A DNA stretch of 64,000 bases from an uncultured Poribacteria bacterium (GTDB lineage: Bacteria; Poribacteria; WGA-4E; WGA-3G), in NCBI GenBank assembly GCA_951812525.1, contig OX638316.1, positions 1,190,506 to 1,254,505 of the forward strand, in the 5' to 3' direction. The notes under the pieces were generated by a model. The model saw only the letters and a list, made by a program, of their open reading frames with translations, was not told where the DNA came from and made no database searches. Position 1 is the first letter of the stretch; every line of letters begins with the position of its first letter. A program made the position numbers and the translations under genes. Below are positions 37,006 through 46,060 of the stretch, piece by piece.

Positions 37006-38448
37006 CTAATCCTGGCTATTGATACTCTCCAATACCTCAAGACACGTTTCTCCACTAATCAATCGATGATAATATTCGGTGAGACGCTCCGTAAAGTCCT
37101 GATTCTCATGCAAACCACGCGACGCTGTATCAGCGGATGACCACAGTACCGCATTCGAGAGAATAGCAGAGATGCGTCCCCCTACAGCTGCTCGGCTCAC
37201 ACCAAACGCGCCCTTCAGAATGTCCTGTATCGTCCGGTCAGGATCACCGATCTCGTACTCCGCACCAGTATCTGTTATACCTTTATAATCATCGGTGTGC
37301 GGTGTCAGAAACCGGAGTACGGTTGCGAAGGAATAAGCAAAATCACACTTGAAAAGTTCCGTGCTGGCATTGTAGTTCGGCGAGCGGACAATATCCGCAG
37401 CCCGTTCGCGCAACTTCACAGTTTCGATGATGTTAATCCGCGCATTGTCATCTTTGACCCTACGGATACGATTAACGAATTCCAGCGAGTATGTGCGCGC
37501 ACTCTTCCCCGCTATTGGAATGTCTGCCTCCACAATCTCGGCATATCCCTCCATGAGACGTTCGAGATGCGGCGCGAAGATTGGATGCATCGCCGCTTCA
37601 TTCACATATTCAATGCCAGAGAGTGTCCCCTTATGCGTAATCCCCGGCACATGCACAGAATTCACCAATAGCAGCTTCCAATCGTGATACGGTTCAATGC
37701 TCTTCTGACTCACAACAACACCATAGTCCTGAAGTTCCCCGAACGGCACGCGTAACATGTTCCGCAAGTCCTCCAAAATAAGCGGAGTCGCAGGCGACTC
37801 CTCAGCGTAAGTTATCAGTTCATCTCGACCTTCAATCTGTGTCTGTGCTGCCTCTTTAATCTCGTCAGGCACAGCATAAACTTGCGGCACAAGCCGGTCT
37901 CCCATTTCGTTGAGAAAACCGACATTTGTTTCCAACCACGTCGTATAATCATCGCTGCGTTTCGGATACTCGTTGCAAAGAATATCTCGAATAATGTCCC
38001 CGTTATTTCGGAGGTTATCGGTATTGATGACGCAGAGCGTCGAATCTGCACCGTGGTGGGAAAAATAACGATAGAGGGTTTCGTCCAGCACATCCATCGC
38101 CAGTTCACCCTTAGCGATCCCCGCTTCGGTTACACCGATAAGCACAAGGTCGAGCGGATTCTCAGCTTGGGAATAGAACCATTCACGACCGGTTTTTGTG
38201 GAGAGTGTTGTCGCACCAACAATGCTCTCAACCCGTTGGATGTCGTGGATACCATCCATGTCAAATGTGACAACATGATATACGCCATCTTGTCGATTAA
38301 AGGCATCGGCTTTCTCAGTACCGCGCGGCTGTCCAACAAAGATACCACCGTTATAGAGATTCCGCTGGTTGAGGATGTGAACAAATTCATGGGTTAAGGC
38401 GCGTTGCAGACCCCCTGCACCGATGGCAAGAATTTTGATTGGAAGCAT
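37006..38448 (-). CDS. Mannitol dehydrogenase-family polyol/hexuronate oxidoreductase
   Basis: 480 aa from the ATG at 38448, which has AAGGAG 7-12 nt upstream; a longer frame starts at 38469. The N-terminal Rossmann part shows IKILAIGAGGLQRALTHEFV, and CVINTDNLRNNGD matches the DN(L)..NG signature of the mannitol dehydrogenase/tagaturonate reductase group. Members reduce or oxidise polyols or hexuronates with NAD. An exact substrate (mannitol, altronate, mannonate) cannot be assigned. It is the last gene of a minus-strand series and is separated from the upstream glycosyltransferase by a duplicated short repeat. Confidence 0.78.
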   Translation of the reverse strand: MLPIKILAIGAGGLQRALTHEFVHILNQRNLYNGGIFVGQPRGTEKADAFNRQDGVYHVVTFDMDGIHDIQRVESIVGATTLSTKTGREWFYSQAENPLDLVLIGVTEAGIAKGELAMDVLDETLYRYFSHHGADSTLCVINTDNLRNNGDIIRDILCNEYPKRSDDYTTWLETNVGFLNEMGDRLVPQVYAVPDEIKEAAQTQIEGRDELITYAEESPATPLILEDLRNMLRVPFGELQDYGVVVSQKSIEPYHDWKLLLVNSVHVPGITHKGTLSGIEYVNEAAMHPIFAPHLERLMEGYAEIVEADIPIAGKSARTYSLEFVNRIRRVKDDNARINIIETVKLRERAADIVRSPNYNASTELFKCDFAYSFATVLRFLTPHTDDYKGITDTGAEYEIGDPDRTIQDILKGAFGVSRAAVGGRISAILSNAVLWSSADTASRGLHENQDFTERLTEYYHRLISGETCLEVLESINSQD

Positions 38449-38468
38449 CTGTTTTCTCCTTAGTGGCA

Positions 38469-38614
38469 TTTATTATCTTGTAGGAGGGATTTCCGAATCC
38501 CGACTCCTGATTACAATCTGCCGACTACATTATCCTGTAGTAGCATTTAATTATTTTGTAGGGGGGATCTCCAAATCCCGACTCCTGATTACAATCCGCC
38601 GACTACATTATCCT
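38469..38614. repeat. Two tandem copies of a ~67-bp repeat
   Basis: Approximately 38469-38535 and 38547-38614 share ATCCCGACTCCTGATTACAA and CCGACTACATTATCCTG with a few substitutions. Non-coding; the function is unknown. Confidence 0.8.
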
Positions 38615-38684
38615 GAAAATCCTGACTCTGACAATATCCCACTGACCGCTGACAGCCGACGGCTGATAATTATTTCTTTGGCAA

Positions 38685-39851
38685 CTATTTCGCCAAAACA
38701 TCGGCATAGAGAGCTAAATAAGCATCGGCGATATATTTCCAATCGTAAGGCTTAACGCGTTCAACACTGGCTCTACCCATCTCAATGCGTCCTTTCCCAG
38801 CGTTAATGAGTTTGACCAGGCTACGCGCCAGTCCATCAGCATCCCCTGGATCAAAAAGAGCACCGTTAACGTCCTCCGCTACGAGTTCCTCAATCCCCTG
38901 AACGCGACTGGCAGCAATCGGAAGTCCCGTCCCCATCGCCTCCAAAACGACGAGCGGCATACCTTCCGCGAGTGAGGGCAAGATAAAGATATCCGCATCG
39001 CGATACTTCTGGGGTAATTCCGAATATGGCACCGAACCCGCAAAACGGATATGTTTAGCTACGTCAAGGTCTGCTGCCAACTTCAGGAGCTCTTTCTGAT
39101 ACGGTCCATCGCCCACAATTTCAATCTCAAAGTCGTGTGCTGCATTCTCAACGATCTGCGGAAGCGCACGGATAAGAAACTGGAAACCTTTGCGTGGAAT
39201 CAGTCGCCCGATTGTAAGGATTCGGACTCGTTCTGGACAAGGGTCGCGCAGTGTCGGTTCAAAACGACCCAAGTCTAAGCCATCAGGAATTACATCCATC
39301 CTCACATCGGAAGCCGTCTCGCGCGCAAGTTCACGCAAACCGTCGCTACAGGCAACAACCACCGAAGCGTTCCCCCAAATTGCCCGGATAACCGGCTTCA
39401 GCAGCATATACAACCATCGATAATACGGCGGATCCGGATTACGGCGAGGCACATCGCGACCGCCTAAAAACACGAGATATGGCACATTGTGAAACTTCTG
39501 CAGCAGATACGCACCACCCCCAGCAGGGATACCAAAAAAGACCTGTACGATATCCGGCTCAAACTCTTTGGCGAAACGCAGTCCGTAAAGGCTCGAACTG
39601 ATAGCATAAGTCAGCATCTCGTGAACTGCGCACACATCTGGATTCTTCCGAAGCGCACGCACCCGATGCACGTGAAAACCCTCTACCTCCTCATCTATCG
39701 GACAATCACGAAATCTCGAAGTAATCAGATGCACATCGTGTCCAGCCGCCGCGAAGTGTTTACCTAAGAAATAGCTGACCCAACCGCCACCCCCACCGAT
39801 CGGTGGAAACTCGTGATTGAACATCAAGATCTTTTTGGGTGTATCATCCAT
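38685..39851 (-). CDS. GT4-type glycosyltransferase
   Basis: 388 aa. The N-terminus ILMFNHEFPPIGGGGGWVSYFLGKHFAAAG is the glycine-rich donor/acceptor loop typical of GT-B fold family 4 enzymes, and the C-terminal part has SLAEGMPLVVLEAMGTGLPI (the EGxxxxxLEAMxxGxP nucleotide-sugar motif) preceded by IGRLIPRKGF. Such retaining enzymes transfer a sugar from a nucleotide donor to a lipid, polysaccharide or protein acceptor at the cytoplasmic membrane face. Acceptor and sugar are unknown. The gene stands 209 bp downstream of the rimK-like gene, with a palindrome pair between, so it may or may not belong to that operon. Confidence 0.9.
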   Translation of the reverse strand: MDDTPKKILMFNHEFPPIGGGGGWVSYFLGKHFAAAGHDVHLITSRFRDCPIDEEVEGFHVHRVRALRKNPDVCAVHEMLTYAISSSLYGLRFAKEFEPDIVQVFFGIPAGGGAYLLQKFHNVPYLVFLGGRDVPRRNPDPPYYRWLYMLLKPVIRAIWGNASVVVACSDGLRELARETASDVRMDVIPDGLDLGRFEPTLRDPCPERVRILTIGRLIPRKGFQFLIRALPQIVENAAHDFEIEIVGDGPYQKELLKLAADLDVAKHIRFAGSVPYSELPQKYRDADIFILPSLAEGMPLVVLEAMGTGLPIAASRVQGIEELVAEDVNGALFDPGDADGLARSLVKLINAGKGRIEMGRASVERVKPYDWKYIADAYLALYADVLAK

Positions 39852-39953
39852 TGTTCCTGCTATGTGCCTCGTGACGGTCGGTATGGGTTGAGGTGATTCC
39901 TCTTTGGTGCATAGTAATGTAAAAAGTAACGCGAGTTTGGTAAAGAGACTTTG

Positions 39954-40020
39954 TACCGTAAACTGTTAGTTTGCGATAGTTTTGAGGATCGCTTCGTACG
40001 CCACAAACTAACAGTTTGTG
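39954..40020. repeat. Pair of CAAACTG-family palindromes in inverted arrangement
   Basis: Palindrome-like unit TACCGTAAACTGTTAGTTTG (39954-39973) and perfect unit CACAAACT-AAC-AGTTTGTG (40002-40020), 28 bp apart and oriented as inverted repeats of each other. Same family as 21287-21311. Confidence 0.82.
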
Positions 40021-40060
40021 CTACAACCAGAACCCAATAACTTGGTCACATAGGATAACC

Positions 40061-40945
40061 CTAAGAGCGGTCTCGCGCAAACACCGTTACAAATTCGATA
40101 ATCGCATCCGCAATATTGATCCCTGTCACGGATTCCAGCTCCTCGAACCCCGGGGACGGATTGACTTCCAGCACAACAGGTCCCGCATTCGTCTGGAGCA
40201 AATCAACCCCTGCTACCTCCAACTCAAGCGCATCCGCTGCCTTGATAGCGATATTAGTGTATTCATCTGGTAGCGAGACCGCCTCCCCAGAGGCACCCCT
40301 ATGAACATTCGCTCGGAATTCACCAACGGGAGCACTCCTTTTCATCGCCGCAATCGCTTTACCGCCTACGACAAGAACACGGATATCAACACCACCTGCC
40401 TCCGCAATAAAAGGCTGAATCACATAATCTTCGTGGAGATCACACAGCGCATCCACTGCTGACGTGAGCGATGTCGGCGTATCTAATAACATAACGCCAG
40501 TGCCGTGCGTCCCATGAAATGGCTTTAAAATAAACGGATAATTTCCCATTTCGGCTACTGCACCCTCTAAAAATGCAGCGGAACCGACGGTGAGACTGGA
40601 AGGGATAGGCAAATCGTGTTGCGCGAGAATACGTAAAGAGTGGAATTTGTGTCGTGCCGCCGCGATCGCTCTCGCCTGATTCACAACAGGCGTACCGATC
40701 CACTCAAAATGTGCCACGACCTCTTCGCCGTATCGCACCGTCGTACGGCTGAGCCGTGGTATGAGGACATCAAAATCCTCTGCCGGTCTGCCCTGATACG
40801 TGACGCGGTTATTATCATTACCGATATGGAGATAGAAACCGAAGGGATCTAAAACTTCGGCGGTGTGCCCTGCCTTGAAAGCAGCTTCACTGAGGCTGCG
40901 CGTGGAGTGGTTTTGAGGTCCCCGAGAGAGGATACCAATTTTCAT
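40061..40945 (-). CDS. RimK-family ATP-grasp ligase
   Basis: 294 aa. The N-terminal preATP-grasp part begins MKIGILSRGPQNHSTRSL and includes DVLIPRLSRTTVRYGEEV; the ATP-grasp domain shows PFILKPFHGTHGTGVML, DYVIQPFIAEAGGVDIRVLV and the metal-binding end GPVVLEVNPSPGFEELE. The length is that of RimK (about 300 aa). RimK-type enzymes add amino acids, classically glutamate, to a carboxylate of a protein, cofactor or small molecule. The partner is unknown. It is the fourth gene of a tight operon behind sppA, phyH and a kinase-like gene (gap 18 bp). Confidence 0.88.
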   Translation of the reverse strand: MKIGILSRGPQNHSTRSLSEAAFKAGHTAEVLDPFGFYLHIGNDNNRVTYQGRPAEDFDVLIPRLSRTTVRYGEEVVAHFEWIGTPVVNQARAIAAARHKFHSLRILAQHDLPIPSSLTVGSAAFLEGAVAEMGNYPFILKPFHGTHGTGVMLLDTPTSLTSAVDALCDLHEDYVIQPFIAEAGGVDIRVLVVGGKAIAAMKRSAPVGEFRANVHRGASGEAVSLPDEYTNIAIKAADALELEVAGVDLLQTNAGPVVLEVNPSPGFEELESVTGINIADAIIEFVTVFARDRS

Positions 40946-40963
40946 AGCAACGTTTTAGAACTC

Positions 40964-42001
40964 TCAACCTTCATTTATTCCATACGTTTTACACAGAAAG
41001 TCCTCAAGCTCCTCAAAGGTATCAAAGATTTTTTCACACAAATTCTCAAAAAAGATACTCCGCGTCTCATTGTAGAGCGCATACACCGGCTTATTATGGC
41101 GGGAAGCGTAATTCATTTCACTCAGCACACCGGGCGACAACTTATCTGTAGGATAGATAACAACCACAAAATCGCTCTGGTGGATAAACTGATAATCCCG
41201 AGAGATTGTTCGTGTTTTAATCTGCTCGATCACGTCGTCATCCATCTCACTCATAGTTGGCGGCAGACTCAGCGTGTCAGCACCATCAGCTTTCGCACCG
41301 GTAACGAGTGCCATATCCTTAATAGAGAGCGGATCAAAGACAATAAACGAACGCGCCAATTTTTCCCCCATCTCACGAATTTTCTCAATTTCCGCTGGTG
41401 TGTCTCTTAAGAGCGTAATGGGATAGCTGAGATAAAATATCGGTTTCCTCGGCGAAAAGAGGAGTTCACAGAAATTTTCGAGATCGTGTTGTTTCGCCAC
41501 GGCATAGTACGGCTTCTCTATGAGTTGCGCAAGTTGTCGAGTCAAGAACTCTTCCTCATCCAACCAGACATTGAGTGTCGCGTTCCCCATACCTGCCCAC
41601 TGCATAGACCCTTCCATCCGATCCGATATATCAGTGATATTATCAACGACGTTGATTAGAATGTCGGGTTGGATAATCTCAATATCCTTAAAAGAAAAGC
41701 CTTCAAGTAAACTACCGCGCCATCGAAAACAGGCATGTAATCCTATAACGGCATGTTTATAATCCGCAGCGAGTTGTGTGATTTCATAGAAAGCAGTACG
41801 TCGCGCCAACGATAAAACCGCTGGATCCGAATCAAGCACCTTTTCCGTAAAATCGACATTCGATTCCGCCCCGATTTGCCGCATAAAATCACCAACATTG
41901 AAAAAGCCGATGTTCAGCCCTTTTTGCGCACAGAACGTCGCGAAATCTGCCATGAACTCTTTGCGTCCCGAACAACTAATGCCGGTACAGATAATTTTCA
42001 T
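40964..42001 (-). CDS. Adenylate-kinase-like P-loop protein with deoxyribosyltransferase-like C-terminus
   Basis: 345 aa. The N-terminal part (about 1-185) has the layout of archaeal-type adenylate kinases: KIICTGISCSGRKEF in the P-loop position, GFFNVGDFM, AVIGLHACFRW and QPDILINVVDN. The P-loop is unusual: GISCSGRKE has no Ser/Thr after the lysine. The C-terminal part (about 195-345) has YLSYPITLLR, FIVFDPLSIKDM and DFVVVIYPTDKLSPGVLSEMNY, similar in layout to nucleoside 2-deoxyribosyltransferase-type or TIR-like nucleotide-processing folds (SPGxxxE). The assignment is from motif layout only. It lies 13 bp downstream of phyH and 18 bp upstream of the rimK-like gene, so a nucleotide-related step in a shared pathway is possible. 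Confidence 0.55.
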   Translation of the reverse strand: MKIICTGISCSGRKEFMADFATFCAQKGLNIGFFNVGDFMRQIGAESNVDFTEKVLDSDPAVLSLARRTAFYEITQLAADYKHAVIGLHACFRWRGSLLEGFSFKDIEIIQPDILINVVDNITDISDRMEGSMQWAGMGNATLNVWLDEEEFLTRQLAQLIEKPYYAVAKQHDLENFCELLFSPRKPIFYLSYPITLLRDTPAEIEKIREMGEKLARSFIVFDPLSIKDMALVTGAKADGADTLSLPPTMSEMDDDVIEQIKTRTISRDYQFIHQSDFVVVIYPTDKLSPGVLSEMNYASRHNKPVYALYNETRSIFFENLCEKIFDTFEELEDFLCKTYGINEG

Positions 42002-42014
42002 AAAATACCTCTAA

Positions 42015-42821
42015 CTATGCCAGTTCCACCGCCAACGATTTCAGCTTTGCGAGTGCCTCTTGCTCCTCAGTTTGCCACGGACGATGTGCCGGTTTATCCG
42101 GCGTTCGCGGCGGTCCACCGAGCACGAGAATATATGCGCGCCGCATTGCCGCCGTTGTGTTCGGTGCAGAATAGTGTAAAGTCCGACAATGATGGAAAGT
42201 TGCACCCCCCGCAGGAATCGGGCACGCAACCGCCTCCGATGTGTCAACGTCGTCCGTTACCAATCCGTGCACGAGCGGGTCGTCGTCAATATGACGATGC
42301 CAACGCACCTTCCCCTTGTGCGATTTCGGAATAAATTGGAGACACCCACTCTCAACTGTCGCCTTGTCCAGCGGAAGCCAGACACTCAAACTCTGCGGCA
42401 GGATCTCAGGATTCCAGTACGCCTCATCTTGATGCCACGGTGTGGCATTCCCGTAATGCGCCGGCTTCAAAATCATGTGCCCGCCACCGCTGACCTTTTC
42501 GGATGCTACACCGAGCAACGCCGCAGCAAGCCGGTGCGCATTTCGGAAATAAACAGTCTCACGGAGTTCTGGAAACTGCGCCTCTGGACCCAATACCTGT
42601 GGCAAAGTTTCGCGTCCGTCGTGCGCACGCGGACCCGCTAAATCAAAGTAGCGTCCTTCTGCTTCCCCAGTCCGCTCTGTGAAAAGCTCGTCGTAAATGC
42701 CCTTGAGCCACTCCACCTCTTCATCCGTCGTGATGCGCGGGATGCTCAAGTACCCGTTTTCTCGGAAAAAGGCGATCTGTTCTTCAGTCAGGTCAACGTG
42801 AAAGTCGTTCTTGGAATTCAT
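42015..42821 (-). CDS. Phytanoyl-CoA dioxygenase (PhyH) family protein
   Basis: 268 aa. Fe(II)/2-oxoglutarate oxygenase fold: LTEEQIAFFRENGYLSIPRI at the N-terminus, the metal-binding HxD in PWHQDEAYWN, the distal His in FHHCRTLHYSAPNTT, and RRAYIL after it as the likely 2-oxoglutarate arginine region. VESGCLQFIPKSHK is typical of the family. Members hydroxylate or halogenate diverse small molecules; the substrate is unknown. Translationally close to sppA (6 bp gap) and to the downstream kinase-like gene (13 bp). Confidence 0.88.
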   Translation of the reverse strand: MNSKNDFHVDLTEEQIAFFRENGYLSIPRITTDEEVEWLKGIYDELFTERTGEAEGRYFDLAGPRAHDGRETLPQVLGPEAQFPELRETVYFRNAHRLAAALLGVASEKVSGGGHMILKPAHYGNATPWHQDEAYWNPEILPQSLSVWLPLDKATVESGCLQFIPKSHKGKVRWHRHIDDDPLVHGLVTDDVDTSEAVACPIPAGGATFHHCRTLHYSAPNTTAAMRRAYILVLGGPPRTPDKPAHRPWQTEEQEALAKLKSLAVELA

Positions 42822-42827
42822 AAACTA

Positions 42828-44696
42828 TCACCGTATCAAAATATCGTAAGGTAAAATTGTAACAACGCGTATCCCATCTTCAAAACCAAATAGGCTCAGC
42901 CAAACCATAACGTGTTCCCACCGCGCCCCCAACAGTGACAGCACAGGATGCCTAGCGGTCAATTGTAGCGGAAGCTGGACTGAACCCTCTGCGTCGTCGA
43001 TCATCCGCTCCAAAAGCTGCTCAAAAAAAGGTTTCTGCTTCGGCAATATAATAAGCTTAACTTCGTCCGTCTCGGAGAAACCCGCCTCTTTCTTAGCGAT
43101 AGACAGCGCTGTGTCCAGCCCGCCGAGTTCATCAACAAGTCCAAGTACTTTTGCCTGTTTACCCGTCCAGACCCGTCCCTGCGCGATCTCATCGATCTCG
43201 TCGAAGGATTTGTCTCTACCGGCTGCCGCCTTACGGACAAAATCACCATAGATCGTTGTCATCATCTTCTCGACACGCTCCCGCTCGGTAGGTGTAAAGC
43301 CTCCATAATCTGAATAGAGGGTAGCATTCTGTCCGTGTGTGATGATCTCCTTGGTCAGGCCGAGCTTGTTATAGAGCCCCTTCATGTTCAGTTTACCGCC
43401 AAACACACCAATTGAGCCAGTCAATGTGCTGGGATGCGCCACGATCGTCCCCGCCGCCATCGCGATATAATAACCGCCGGATGCGGCGACATCGCCCATC
43501 GAAACAACAACTGGTTTTTCGCGTTGCGTGAGCATCACCTCCCGCCAAATCAAGTCAGAAGCGAGCGCAGAACCACCCGGACTATCTACACGGAGCACGA
43601 CTGCCTTAATGGTATCGTCGGTGCGTACTTTCAGGAATGCCTTCTCTAACGCATCCGGCGTAATCACCGACATTGCACTGAAAAGCGAGTTATCAACATC
43701 AGGAAGGATGGGACCATTCGCATAGACAAGCGCAATCCGATCCTTTACTGTACCACTCTGTGCGCGCTGAGGCGGATTGAGCATGGTGAACAACTGCATG
43801 AGTCCTGCAAAACTATTCATATTCGGTACTTTGCGCTTACGCTCAAAGTCAGGCTCAACCACTTTAACATTCTCGTCCTTGGAGGCTGCTTTCAGCGCAG
43901 TAAGGAGTTCATCGTAATACTGCAAGGCATCAACCAACCCCTCCTGCAACGCCTCCGCCGCCGTGAATGGACCGCGGTCTATCAAACCTGACACGTCTTC
44001 TACAGTAATACCCTCTCGGCTTTCAACGATATGGTTCAGCAATTGCGCATACAAATCGTCAAGCACTGCCGTCATCGACTCACGAAAGGCATCCGACATA
44101 CCTTCGCGCATGTAGGGTTCAACACCGGATTTATATTTCCCCATCGCCAGCATATCGGCTTGGATATCTAACTTGTCTAACAACCCCTTAAAGAACATGA
44201 CCTCGGCACGTAAGCCAGTTAAATTAAGACCACCAGCAGGCATTAAAACCGTGCGGTCCATTGTAGCGGCAAGCAGATACTCGGCATTCCCACCGCCCTC
44301 TAGATACCCAATCGTCTCTTTTCCTGTTTCCCGGAACTCGTGAAGTTTGTTGCGAATCTCTTGGAGCGTTGCCCACCCCACACTCACATCATCTATTTTG
44401 AAGATAATCCCAGCGATCTCATCATCTGTTTTGAGCGCATCTAACTTCTCAAAAAGTCCCCGTAGCGTTTTCATCGAGGAGGTTCCAAAAGTGCTAGCAA
44501 CTTTGATATCAGCGTATGTACCGTTCAGCGTGAATTCAACATATTTTTTTGCAGGAAGAATTTCGTCTTCAACATATTTTTTTTCAGGAGGCATCGTCTC
44601 TTCCGCTGCATTTTCCTCAGCAAACATAGGTGAAATGAGGATAAGCAACGTGAACAAAAACGCCCATATTTGTAAGCTGGATTTCGACAATTTCAT
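42828..44696 (-). CDS. sppA: Signal peptide peptidase SppA, long (67K) type
   Basis: 622 aa from the ATG at 44696, with GGAGAGAAGG immediately upstream; an in-frame ATG at 44711 would contain this ribosome binding site. An N-terminal signal or anchor (SLQIWAFLFTLLILISPMFA) is followed by two tandem ClpP-fold halves. The catalytic lysine is in MGKYKSGVEPY (about residue 187) and the nucleophilic serine in VSMGDVAASGGYY (about 404), matching the Lys/Ser dyad of E. coli SppA. It degrades cleaved signal peptides or membrane peptides at the periplasmic face of the inner membrane. First gene of an operon with phyH, a kinase-like and a rimK-like gene, behind a good sigma-70-type promoter. Confidence 0.93.
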   Translation of the reverse strand: MKLSKSSLQIWAFLFTLLILISPMFAEENAAEETMPPEKKYVEDEILPAKKYVEFTLNGTYADIKVASTFGTSSMKTLRGLFEKLDALKTDDEIAGIIFKIDDVSVGWATLQEIRNKLHEFRETGKETIGYLEGGGNAEYLLAATMDRTVLMPAGGLNLTGLRAEVMFFKGLLDKLDIQADMLAMGKYKSGVEPYMREGMSDAFRESMTAVLDDLYAQLLNHIVESREGITVEDVSGLIDRGPFTAAEALQEGLVDALQYYDELLTALKAASKDENVKVVEPDFERKRKVPNMNSFAGLMQLFTMLNPPQRAQSGTVKDRIALVYANGPILPDVDNSLFSAMSVITPDALEKAFLKVRTDDTIKAVVLRVDSPGGSALASDLIWREVMLTQREKPVVVSMGDVAASGGYYIAMAAGTIVAHPSTLTGSIGVFGGKLNMKGLYNKLGLTKEIITHGQNATLYSDYGGFTPTERERVEKMMTTIYGDFVRKAAAGRDKSFDEIDEIAQGRVWTGKQAKVLGLVDELGGLDTALSIAKKEAGFSETDEVKLIILPKQKPFFEQLLERMIDDAEGSVQLPLQLTARHPVLSLLGARWEHVMVWLSLFGFEDGIRVVTILPYDILIR

Positions 44697-44736
44697 CCTT
44701 CTCTCCTTCATTTTTTATACCCAATTTAACGCTGAT

Positions 44737-44765
44737 ATTCTATCACAAAACAGGGATCGTGTCAA
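44737..44765 (-). promoter_or_regulatory. Sigma-70-type promoter of sppA operon
   Basis: On the minus strand TTGACA (44765-44760) and TAGAAT (44742-44737) with a 17-nt spacer, about 40 nt ahead of the sppA start. Confidence 0.82.
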
Positions 44766-44846
44766 GTCGCAAATTCGTCCCCAGCGTGGATTTCCTTAAT
44801 AATTAATCCAAGCTGCTACTCAACAGATTTCCGATATCTCAGTCAT

Positions 44847-45000
44847 AGCACCCACACCCTAAAGGGTGGGGTTTGTGCTTCGTAGCAGTCCGCCTTCTTA
44901 TGAAGGTCTTACATCTGCTCCACAGAGGACTCTAAGCAGCCCCGTAAGATGTTGATAGCAGCGTTGATGTCTCGGTCGTGGTGAGAACCACATTCAGAGC
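44847..45000 (-). ncRNA. Candidate omega/re-RNA at the tnpB 3' end
   Basis: From family knowledge, TnpB guide RNA overlaps the tnpB 3' end and runs to the right end of the element. Here this is the stretch from the last tnpB codons to the hairpin at 44847-44879. Boundaries are a guess; no promoter or guide end could be defined. Confidence 0.3.
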
Positions 45001-46060
45001 ATATCCATTGCCTATCTGAAAGCGAAAGATTCTTATTCTGGCGTCCACAATCCGAACACGGCTTACTCGTAGCAGTCCACTGCCCAACTTGACGCAACTC
45101 ACGATTATGTTTGAAACACTTGAACTTGAGAATCTCAACAAACTGGTAAAAGGAAAGATCAGATATCTTTCGTCCCCAAAGCCGTTTCATGCCCTCAAGG
45201 TTCAGGGTTTCGATAGCGATAAGGTCAAAACGCCTGCACAAATCGGTCGCGAGTTTCCAATGCCAATCTCTCCGTTGGTTAGCAACCTTATTGTAAAGAC
45301 GTGCGAGGTCTCTCACCGCACGCCACCAGTTGCCAGAACCTTTGATTTTACGAGAAAGGCTTTTGTTGAGTTGACGAAGTTGCTTCAAGGACGCTTTCAA
45401 GGGTTGCGGGTGTTGGATTTTCTCACCCGTGTTGAGTGTCAAATAAGCGTCTTTCATACCGAAGTCTACCCCTACGCTTTCACCTGTGGCGGGTATCACT
45501 TCTTTAGCGGTATTATCTGTCACGACATACAACCAATACGTTCCAACGGAATCCCGAAGGATTTGGATATAACGAACATCACCAGACCAATCGCGATGTT
45601 GATGGAAAGAGAAGTAGATACGCTCAAACTTCAAAGCATGCGAGTTGTTATCCCATGCCTTGAACGAAATACGGATACGCCCGTCCTGAAGTCTATAGCC
45701 GGTTTGGAACTTCGCAGAACGAAACTTATACTTTGCCTTATGTTTAGGCGTGCCGACGCGCCTGCCCTTCAGGTTTCCTTTTTTCTGCCAATCAAAGAAA
45801 CGCTGCCAAGCGATGTGCAGGCGGATAATCACAGCATCAAGGGTATCGCGTGGAATCCAAACCCAGTGTTGCTTGGTACGTTGGAGCAACTTCGTCAAGT
45901 GGGGTTGGAGTCGATACCGACCGGCATATTTACCATAGATGCGGTAATAGCGTTTCTCCAAGTCGAGAAAATGGTTATGGACATCAGCAAGGTCATCGAG
46001 CATGTTGCCCAAGCGTTTGTTCTGTGGATGGTTGCGTATCTGATATTTGTAGGTTCGCAT
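44909..46060 (-). CDS. tnpB: TnpB RNA-guided nuclease (IS200/IS605 OrfB)
   Basis: 383 aa from the ATG at 46060 (MRTYKYQIRNHPQNKRLG, a usual start; an ATG at 46078 adds six residues). The N-terminal helical part is followed by a RuvC-like nuclease with GVDFGMKDAY (Asp, about 197), IAIETLNLEGM (Glu, about 280) and the last Asp in HDRDINAAINIL (about 360), interrupted by an intact C4 zinc ribbon CSDCGRQNK...CSECG. All catalytic residues are present and the length is normal, so the protein should be active as an omega-RNA-guided nuclease. It lies between the sppA operon and the WD40 gene, on the same strand. Confidence 0.93.
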   Translation of the reverse strand: MRTYKYQIRNHPQNKRLGNMLDDLADVHNHFLDLEKRYYRIYGKYAGRYRLQPHLTKLLQRTKQHWVWIPRDTLDAVIIRLHIAWQRFFDWQKKGNLKGRRVGTPKHKAKYKFRSAKFQTGYRLQDGRIRISFKAWDNNSHALKFERIYFSFHQHRDWSGDVRYIQILRDSVGTYWLYVVTDNTAKEVIPATGESVGVDFGMKDAYLTLNTGEKIQHPQPLKASLKQLRQLNKSLSRKIKGSGNWWRAVRDLARLYNKVANQRRDWHWKLATDLCRRFDLIAIETLNLEGMKRLWGRKISDLSFYQFVEILKFKCFKHNRELRQVGQWTATSKPCSDCGRQNKNLSLSDRQWICSECGSHHDRDINAAINILRGCLESSVEQM

